A stretch of 7,382 nt of DNA from JBAZOJ01 sp041648755 (GTDB taxonomy: Bacteria; Planctomycetota; B143-G9): the NCBI GenBank assembly GCA_041648755.1, contig JBAZOJ010000187.1, forward strand, positions 1 through 7,382, read 5' to 3'. The position numbers and the translations under genes are program-made. Under the pieces are notes generated by a model. The model saw only the letters and a list, made by a program, of their open reading frames with translations, was not told the DNA's origin and searched no databases. Positions 1-5,891 of the stretch are shown piece after piece. The first letter of the stretch is position 1. Each line of letters starts with the position of its first letter.

Positions 1-1841
1 ATTTCGTGGTGGCCGGTTGGTATAAGGCACAGGGATGGGAGCCATTCTCGGACACGACAATGCACAGGATTTTCAGCGTCCTTCCGGCAACCGAAGGCAC
101 AACCGGTTCGACCCAATTGTTCGTCAAAGACGGCACGTTATCTCTGCGCGTCGAGGATGACACCGGAGTGGCAGGTACTTTCAGCTACCCCCTCACCGAA
201 CGCAACTTTCCTGAAGATGCTTGGATGTACATCGTCTGCCACATCGGAGGCAACCAACGGGGACAATGCTCCATTTTCGTGGACAATCGCCCCGTCCCGG
301 TCGAGTATTCGACCACTGCGCCGCGTTCAGACGGTTATTGCCTCAGGCTGTCCGACAACTGGCCCTGCACGTTCCCGATCATTTCTGCGGATTCTGACGG
401 GGACCCCAATACCCTCGACGTCAGTTCCACCGAAGGTTACGCCGATAGCGGCTATTTCCGCGTCGAGGACGAAGTCGTATTCTACGGCGCAAAGACCGCT
501 ACTTCCTTCCTGTCCCTCAGGCGGAACGTAGGCAGCTCCAAGTCATCTCAGATGCCCTCAGGGGCGAAAGTACTCCCTGCTTCCGCCATAAGCACATCGT
601 CTTCCTACTGGATGGACCGGCCACCATTGAAGGGCGATGTGGTTTCCCTGGTGCAGTATGAGATTGCCGCAGAAACTGGCTACAGGGCGGCAGGACGCGA
701 CCCGCAGTCGATGCAACTCGATCTTGATGCGATTCTCGACGCTGATACAAGCGCTTATGTTCTTTGCGCTCCAGCCAATATCTCCTTTTCCACCACGCTG
801 CCTCTCTCTGGACCCGTAATGGCTTTCTGCGGCACGTCTGGCACTTGCTGCACGGGCGACATAGGGACCGGCCGAGCCAGCATATTCTGGTTCTCCAAGC
901 CTGAGAATTCCGACGGTTTCGTCGGCGACGCCGGTCCTCAGACAATTGCCCACCCGGATCACTCTGTGTTCCGGTTATCCACTGATCTTGATGCTTCTTG
1001 CACAGAGATGGCCGCCAATCTTCTCCCGCCTTCCGAGCGGTACTATCGCTGCTCAATGGTGCTCATTGATGGGGAGGTCCTTGGCGTCAAGCCAACCTAC
1101 CCCGGAAAGCCAATGGAGATTCAGCGTGGTATGCTCGGGACGTCACCTGCACCTCACAGCAAGGGTGCCTGGGCTATTCCACTCGAGTTCTACAGCGTTG
1201 ATACGCTGCACACTGACATGAGCGCGGAAATGAACTCAATTTCGGATTCCATCCAGATTTCCTCTTCCCGGCGCTATTGGCGTTTGGATGATGAAATCTT
1301 GCGTGCCTGCTTCGATGGTCCCGGTTTTCCCCCCTCTTCTGTCCCTCTCTTTCGAGGTGCCTTTGGTTCCATCCCCGCGGAGCACAAGGCCGGTACGCTC
1401 GCCGTCATTTTCCCCTGCCTCGCCGGAAACTCATACGAAGTGGACGAATCTGACGGTCGGCAAGGAGGATACCTTGAATTCTCCCGCCACCGCCCCGGCA
1501 TGCGCATTTCGGGCCTGACCTGGGCCGATCTTGCCCCTGACCCCTTCGTCCAACTTCACTTCTGGGCTGACGTTGCCGACGACCACGACTTCGTCCGCGA
1601 GCCGGTTTCTCCCAACGTCTTTCACTTCACCTCTAAATCCAAGGATTTCAGCATCTCGCGCAACGGCGAGCCGGTGCTCACCGATAACGTGACAGTCCGT
1701 GTGATGCACGAATATCTCCGCGGTGCCTGGCTGCCCAACGACCCCACACGACATTCCTGGAAAGTCCTGCCTCAGATCGACAAGATCGATCTCTGGATCC
1801 AGGAGCCCGACGTGGTCTTCGAACACAGGGAGCACCCTTGA
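1..1841 (+). CDS. 3' part of giant GspK-like protein (gene 1): LamG-like head, RG/GS/H modules, conserved tail
   Basis: The frame is open from the window edge (first full codon at base 3) to TGA at 1839-1841, so the real start lies upstream. The GTG at base 6 aligns with an internal Val (residue 670) of gene 2 and is not a start. The 611 residues counted from that GTG match residues 670-1279 of gene 2 nearly end to end, with one net residue of difference. In order I see a probable concanavalin A/LamG-like sandwich (residues about 1-103, with FPEDAW and IFVDNRPVPVEY), a first module (136-191), a Cys-containing insert (about 210-312, AFCGTSGTCC at 273-282), two further modules (R374-H384 and R450-H460), and the tail from about 488 with LHFWADVADDHDFVREP. 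The GspK-like N-terminus is inferred from gene 2 and cannot be seen here. The likely role is the exposed head of a filament-tip protein, possibly binding glycan or surface. The last codons hold the ribosome binding site of gene 2. Confidence 0.85.
   Translation, partial: FVVAGWYKAQGWEPFSDTTMHRIFSVLPATEGTTGSTQLFVKDGTLSLRVEDDTGVAGTFSYPLTERNFPEDAWMYIVCHIGGNQRGQCSIFVDNRPVPVEYSTTAPRSDGYCLRLSDNWPCTFPIISADSDGDPNTLDVSSTEGYADSGYFRVEDEVVFYGAKTATSFLSLRRNVGSSKSSQMPSGAKVLPASAISTSSSYWMDRPPLKGDVVSLVQYEIAAETGYRAAGRDPQSMQLDLDAILDADTSAYVLCAPANISFSTTLPLSGPVMAFCGTSGTCCTGDIGTGRASIFWFSKPENSDGFVGDAGPQTIAHPDHSVFRLSTDLDASCTEMAANLLPPSERYYRCSMVLIDGEVLGVKPTYPGKPMEIQRGMLGTSPAPHSKGAWAIPLEFYSVDTLHTDMSAEMNSISDSIQISSSRRYWRLDDEILRACFDGPGFPPSSVPLFRGAFGSIPAEHKAGTLAVIFPCLAGNSYEVDESDGRQGGYLEFSRHRPGMRISGLTWADLAPDPFVQLHFWADVADDHDFVREPVSPNVFHFTSKSKDFSISRNGEPVLTDNVTVRVMHEYLRGAWLPNDPTRHSWKVLPQIDKIDLWIQEPDVVFEHREHP
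411..1415 (+). repeat. Three protein-level modules in gene 1 (RG-x2-G(S/T)-x4-H-x2-G type)
   Basis: The copies lie at 411-578, 963-1181 and 1254-1415. Each has a strand ending in an acidic 'DE/GE' turn (RVEDEVVFY, LIDGEVLGV, RLDDEILRA), then a basic residue, then Gly-Ser/Thr. The last two are clear: R374-G-M-L-G-T-x4-H384-x2-G and R450-G-A-F-G-S-x4-H460-x2-G, with 10 residues from Arg to His in both. The first copy is degenerate and lacks the His. The similarity is visible only in protein, not in DNA. Confidence 0.7.
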
Positions 1842-2055
1842 GGCCCACCGGAGAGCACTCCCGCACCGGCGTCGCGCTGGTGATGGTCATCCTCATCCTC
1901 GCCGGGCTGCTCGCCATTGCAGTGCCCCTTGTGTACATCTGCCGCGCCAACGAGACCAGCGCCGCCCGCACCCTCGACCAGCAGATCGCCCGCCGCTACG
2001 CTCTCTCCGCTCTCGAACTCGCCAAGGGCCAGCTTCGCCGCGGCACCTACGAAAA
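1803..2055 (+). repeat. Junction direct repeat, copy 1 (gene 1 end / gene 2 start)
   Basis: This segment matches 5639-5891 at a constant offset of 3836 bp without gaps. It contains perfect blocks at 1803-1837 (35 nt), 1947-1992 (46 nt) and 2015-2055 (41 nt). It covers the last codons of the upstream gene, the overlapping stop/start, and the leader, membrane helix and first helix of the downstream gene. Beyond 2055 the similarity drops into a variable proline-rich linker. Confidence 0.85.
1827..1832 (+). promoter_or_regulatory. Ribosome binding site of gene 2
   Basis: AGGGAG, containing a GGAG core at 1829-1832, lies 5 nt before the TTG start at 1838 and inside the last codons of gene 1. It decides the start of gene 2. 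Together with the TTGA stop/start overlap it points to translational coupling or reinitiation rather than independent initiation. Confidence 0.65.
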
Positions 2056-5000
2056 TGAATTCCGCGCGGCGTATCCCCCTCCAACGGCGTTTCCGACGCC
2101 CACCCCAGCCAACGTAGCCAATCTCGCCCCCTACAACACCCCCGACTACGATGCAGCCCCCGAGCTGATCGTGCCCCAGGCAGAGCTTGACAAGGCCATC
2201 CCCAAGGTGCTGCCCAACGGCGACACCCTTTCCGTCAGCGTCGAAATTGAGGACGAACAGGGCAAGCTGAACCTGAACTCAATCACTCCGCGCCTTCTGC
2301 GCGGCCTGTATATGGCCGTCTTCCGCATCGATGCAATGGCGCTCTCCGCCGACGACCGCGCCGCCCTGTTGGACCGCTTCGAGCACCTGATCGACCCTAT
2401 GGCACGGATGCGCTTCTCGTCGGGCTCCTATGTCCTCATTCAGTCCGTCGAGAGCATTCGGGGATTCACGACAGTCTTCAGAGGCAGGACGTACCGCCTG
2501 ACTCAGGCCGAATTCGATGCCCTCCGCCCCTGCCTTACCGTCCACTCTTGGCGGGCAGGCGCGGACGGCTTCTCCGCAACAGAAGACTCCCTAGATCTGC
2601 GCAGCAATCCTATCTTCGATCCTCCCAGCGATATGTGCTCCGAATGCCCATACCGCGTCAAATACTTCGATGCCGTCGGCTCGCTGCTTTCCAGGCAATT
2701 CCTGACAACCACGGCTGTGCGGGATGAAGCAACCGGAACAATCACCTGGCATCTGGCTCTCCGGGAAAATGCTCCCCAGGGGGCTGTATGGTGTTCTTGG
2801 GTTCCCGAAGAGTTCCATCCTGTCAACCTGAACAACGCGCCCGAGGAAGTTCTGATAGCCCTCGCGCTCGCCCCTCTCGACCTCGACAATCCTTCTTACA
2901 GCCTCGAAGACGCCCTCCAGATTCTGCAGAACGTGTCCGCTCTCGGCCGCGTTGACCGTATCGAGACAGGGACGAACGGCTCGGAAGTCATCTTCGCTCC
3001 GCCGGACTGGCCCCTCATCGAGCTCAACTCCCGTCTCTTTTCCTGCGCTGACAGGTACTTCCGGGCAAAAATGGTTGCACCGGGTCGCCTTAGAACCACG
3101 ACTGACTTGTCTGCCATTTCGGCTTCCGGAAGTCCTGCCCCCGTAGTGAGACGGGTGCTTAGCCACGCCGACCGGATATTCGACTCATGCCCTCCAGACC
3201 TTCAGGATTTCTGCCGCGGCTTCTTCTATGATGTGCAAAGGACGATTGTCACATTGGTGTCCGGAGACAACTACACTATCCACTCGAGGGTCGCCCTGTT
3301 TTCCCCCGTGCAAGCCGAAGTCGCCAGATGGGAAGTCACCGAACGCGTCTGCATCGGTTCTACCGGCCGAAACGACTCGCTCCCTCTGCCTCTCGCCCCC
3401 TCCTCCACGCCGTGGCCGGAAGACAACCTCTTCTCCTCGCCTTACGATTACACCTCCCAGAAATCACGCTTTTACTCGCCCTGGTTGCTTGACAGGTCAC
3501 CCGGAATTACCTCTGAGGTGGAGACCGTGCCCGGAACCTTCTGGTACATCCCCCCGATCGTCCTGAACGGCGCAACCTGCTATTCCAGGAATCTCCGAGG
3601 CCTTTGTACGACCCAGAACGGCTATGCGATCTTCGGATATCTATACGGGGAATCCCACCTTGTCGGATGTGGTGACCCTGAGATCCGGACGATGTCCGAC
3701 ACTCCTTCCCGGCTGCTCAGTTACATTTTCCCCTCCAGCAGCAGCACTTTCCACTCCGATCGAAAGAACGAGTTCACCTGTGCTTCTGATGCTGGCACTC
3801 CCTTCTCTGATTCCTTTCGAGGACTCCCATTCAGGGGCAATCTCGTTGTCGCTGGATTCCTCAATGCTCAGGGATGGGTGCCGTCTTCCGACTCTGCCGT
3901 CCATCGGATATTTAGCATAATGCCCGCTTCTGAAGGCACGAAGGGCTCCACAAGCCTGTACGTCGCGAACGGATATCTCTCGTTGCGCGTCGAGGACGAC
4001 TCCGGAGTGGCTGGCACTTTCTCCTACCGCCTCGACGTTAAGAACTTCCCTGCCGACACTTGGATGGGTATCGTCTGCCATATCGGAGGGAATCAGCCGG
4101 GCCAGTCCTCAATCCTTGTCGATAATCGCTTGGTCCCCATAGAGTATTCCTCCACTTCTCCCAGAACCGATGGCTACTGCCTGAAACTGCGGGGAGATTG
4201 GCCTTGCACCTTTCCGACCATCGCACCCGACTCGGACGCTGATCCGACAACACTCGACGTCAATTCCACGGAAGGCTATCCCGACAGCGGGTACTTCCGT
4301 GTGGATGACGAACTGCTGTTTTACGGCTCCAAGACCGCCACGTCCTTCCTGTCGTTGCGACGCTGTATAGGCGGCTCTATCGCTTCGGCTCTGCCTGTCG
4401 GTGGCAGGATCCTCCCCGCCGCCGCCATCGTGTCTCCTCGTTTTTGGATGGCTGCCCCACCTGCCAGAGGTGACAGGATCACCCTCATCCAGTACGAGGA
4501 AGGGACCGATATGTGGTGCCGGTCGTCCGGGCGCGATCCGCAGGCAATGACGCTTGATCTCCCTGCGGTTCTCGACGCCGATGCTCGCACACTCGTCTTC
4601 GCCGCGCCCGCCAACGCGGCCTTCTCCACGACTCTCCCTCTTTCCGGGACGGTCATGGCTTTCTGTGGCACTTCAGGCACATGCTGCACGGGCGACCCGG
4701 GCACCGGCAGGGCGAGCATCTTCTGGCTTGCGAAGCCCGGCGCCTCTGATGGCTTTGCAGGCGATTCCGGCCCCCTCAGTTTTGCCATCCCGAACCATCC
4801 GGTATTCAGGCTTACCAAGGGGCTCGATGTCTCCTGCACCTCGCTGGATTATAGTAATCTCCCCTACTCCACAACCGGTTACCATTCCTTTCTCCTCCAG
4901 ATCGACTCGGAGATCATCGGGGTGAAGGTGCTCTCCGAAGGGAAGCCAGTCGAATTGTCGCGCGGATTCTTCGGTTCCGTGCCGACATCTCACGAAAAGG

Positions 5001-5677
5001 GCTCATGGGCCCTGCCTCTCGAGTACTACGGCGTTTGCACCAAAGATGAAGCCCTGCCCGCCACCGATAAGTTCATCAGATGGCCGTATGAGATCATTTC
5101 CTCCTATCGCTACTGGCGGATAGACGATGAGATCGTTTTCGCCGCAATGCCGAGTCGCGGGTTGCCGCTCGGCGATGTCCCCCTCTTCAGGGGCGCCTTC
5201 GGCTCTGTCCCCGCCGACCACCAGGCTGGCGCTTTGTACGTCGAATTCCCCTGCCTTGCCGCCCCGCCCATCGATTTCTCCTCCAGAGACGGCGTGAAAT
5301 CTGGCGCACTCGAGTTCACTCGTTCCCGTCCGGGAATGCTCATCTTCGGCATCGGCTGGAAGGACCTCGCCCCCGACCCCTTCGTCCAACTCCACTTCTG
5401 GGCTGACGTTGCCGACGACCATGACTTCGTCCGCGAGCCTTCCTCGCCCAACGTCTTCCATTTCACGTCGAAGTCGAGGGACTTATCCATCTCCCGCAAC
5501 GGCGAGCCGGTTATTTCCGATACTCTGACGGTCTGCATGGCACAGGAGTATCTCCCCGGCGCCTGGCTGCCGAATGACCCCACCCGCCACTCCTGGAAGA
5601 CCATCCCCCGAATTGATGAAATAGATCTATGGGTCCGCGAGCCCGACGTGGTCTTCGAACACAGGGAGCACCCGTGA
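1838..5677 (+). CDS. Giant GspK-like minor pseudopilin with LamG-like and repeat-module C-terminal extension (gene 2, complete)
   Basis: This is a complete 1279-residue protein. The TTG start at 1838 is chosen because GGAG lies 5 nt upstream, the TTGA overlaps the stop of gene 1, and gene 3 starts at the identical place. The leader MRPTGEHSRTG (1-11) and hydrophobic helix (12-34) look like a class III prepilin signal cut after Gly11. Mature residue 5 is Met, not Glu, as is typical of GspK. The core has EDEQGKLNLN (138-147), an FEHLIDP helix end (181-187), a CxxCPYR motif (C267, C270), HPVNLNNAPEEVL (327-339) and closing strands (479-508). Known GspK proteins are about 300-400 aa and sit at the pseudopilus tip with GspI and GspJ. 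The added ~770 residues hold a LamG-like sandwich (about 640-772), modules at 805-861, 988-1061 and 1087-1138, a Cys-containing insert (877-978) and a tail (1156-1279). It is probably anchored in the inner membrane, then built into or exposed on a secretion or pilus tip. The core assignment is fairly secure; the function of the head is unknown. Confidence 0.88.
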   Translation: MRPTGEHSRTGVALVMVILILAGLLAIAVPLVYICRANETSAARTLDQQIARRYALSALELAKGQLRRGTYENEFRAAYPPPTAFPTPTPANVANLAPYNTPDYDAAPELIVPQAELDKAIPKVLPNGDTLSVSVEIEDEQGKLNLNSITPRLLRGLYMAVFRIDAMALSADDRAALLDRFEHLIDPMARMRFSSGSYVLIQSVESIRGFTTVFRGRTYRLTQAEFDALRPCLTVHSWRAGADGFSATEDSLDLRSNPIFDPPSDMCSECPYRVKYFDAVGSLLSRQFLTTTAVRDEATGTITWHLALRENAPQGAVWCSWVPEEFHPVNLNNAPEEVLIALALAPLDLDNPSYSLEDALQILQNVSALGRVDRIETGTNGSEVIFAPPDWPLIELNSRLFSCADRYFRAKMVAPGRLRTTTDLSAISASGSPAPVVRRVLSHADRIFDSCPPDLQDFCRGFFYDVQRTIVTLVSGDNYTIHSRVALFSPVQAEVARWEVTERVCIGSTGRNDSLPLPLAPSSTPWPEDNLFSSPYDYTSQKSRFYSPWLLDRSPGITSEVETVPGTFWYIPPIVLNGATCYSRNLRGLCTTQNGYAIFGYLYGESHLVGCGDPEIRTMSDTPSRLLSYIFPSSSSTFHSDRKNEFTCASDAGTPFSDSFRGLPFRGNLVVAGFLNAQGWVPSSDSAVHRIFSIMPASEGTKGSTSLYVANGYLSLRVEDDSGVAGTFSYRLDVKNFPADTWMGIVCHIGGNQPGQSSILVDNRLVPIEYSSTSPRTDGYCLKLRGDWPCTFPTIAPDSDADPTTLDVNSTEGYPDSGYFRVDDELLFYGSKTATSFLSLRRCIGGSIASALPVGGRILPAAAIVSPRFWMAAPPARGDRITLIQYEEGTDMWCRSSGRDPQAMTLDLPAVLDADARTLVFAAPANAAFSTTLPLSGTVMAFCGTSGTCCTGDPGTGRASIFWLAKPGASDGFAGDSGPLSFAIPNHPVFRLTKGLDVSCTSLDYSNLPYSTTGYHSFLLQIDSEIIGVKVLSEGKPVELSRGFFGSVPTSHEKGSWALPLEYYGVCTKDEALPATDKFIRWPYEIISSYRYWRIDDEIVFAAMPSRGLPLGDVPLFRGAFGSVPADHQAGALYVEFPCLAAPPIDFSSRDGVKSGALEFTRSRPGMLIFGIGWKDLAPDPFVQLHFWADVADDHDFVREPSSPNVFHFTSKSRDLSISRNGEPVISDTLTVCMAQEYLPGAWLPNDPTRHSWKTIPRIDEIDLWVREPDVVFEHREHP
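3755..4153 (+). other. Probable concanavalin A/LamG-like domain encoded in gene 2
   Basis: Residues about 640-772 show the pattern of the LamG/pentraxin jelly roll: IFSIMPASEG, then SLYVANGYLSLRVEDDSG, FPADTWMGIVCHIGG, and SILVDNRLVPIEYS. The 'F-x-AD-x-W-x2-IV' followed by 'x-VDN/DG' arrangement is the usual 'W-hhva...lyvDG' core. The same pattern fills the first ~315 bases of the window in gene 1. Domain limits are approximate and the ligand is unknown. Confidence 0.6.
4250..5251 (+). repeat. Three protein-level modules in gene 2 (RG-x2-G(S/T)-x4-H-x2-G type)
   Basis: The copies lie at 4250-4420, 4799-5020 and 5096-5251. The second and third carry R1042-G-F-F-G-S-x4-H1052-x2-G and R1118-G-A-F-G-S-x4-H1128-x2-G. 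These two Arg residues are 76 residues apart, exactly as in gene 1 (374 to 450). The first copy (RVDDELLFYG, then RRCIGGS) lacks the His and sits 200 residues before the second, with a Cys-containing insert between them. Confidence 0.7.
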
Positions 5678-5891
5678 GGCCCGCCGGAGAGTGCTCCCGC
5701 ACCGGCGTCGCCCTGATTATGGTCATCCTCATCCTCGCGGCATTGTTGGCCATTGCCGTGCCCCTTGTGTACATCTGCCATTCCAACGAGACCAGCGCCG
5801 CCCGCACCCTCGACCAGCAGATCGCCCGGCGCTACGCGCTGTCTGCCCTGGAACTCGCCAAGGGCCAGCTTCGCCGCGGCACCTACGAAAA
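5639..5891 (+). repeat. Junction direct repeat, copy 2 (gene 2 end / gene 3 start)
   Basis: This is the partner of 1803-2055. The perfect blocks are 5639-5673, 5783-5828 and 5851-5891. The first base after the 35-nt block is the first base of the start codon (T in copy 1, G here), so both copies keep a non-ATG start while preserving the overlapping TGA. The repeat could support unequal recombination that expands or shrinks the array. Confidence 0.85.
5663..5668 (+). promoter_or_regulatory. Ribosome binding site of gene 3
   Basis: The same AGGGAG with the same 5-nt spacer (CACCC) precedes the GTG start at 5674, inside the 3' end of gene 2. Conservation of site and spacing at both junctions supports the non-ATG starts of genes 2 and 3. 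Confidence 0.65.

Noticed and set aside
6..8. GTG at base 6 as start of gene 1
   Set aside because: It aligns with an internal valine of gene 2 within the LamG-like domain, and the frame is open to the window edge. The gene begins outside the window.
517..1056. Antisense open frame of 179 codons opposite gene 1
   Set aside because: Basic, low-information translation opposite a well-conserved + strand domain; not kept in the paralogous segment of gene 2.
1833..1841. Programmed -1 frameshift fusing genes 1 and 2 (and 2 and 3)
   Set aside because: The downstream frame is -1, but no X-XXY-YYZ slippery heptamer is in phase at CAC-CCT-TGA, and a Shine-Dalgarno core with proper spacing explains initiation at the overlap.
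1838..5677. Phage tail or baseplate gene cluster because of the RG-x2-G(S/T)-x4-H modules
   Set aside because: The prepilin-type N-terminus and the two Asn-rich GspK motifs fit a pseudopilin, and no other phage gene is present in the window.
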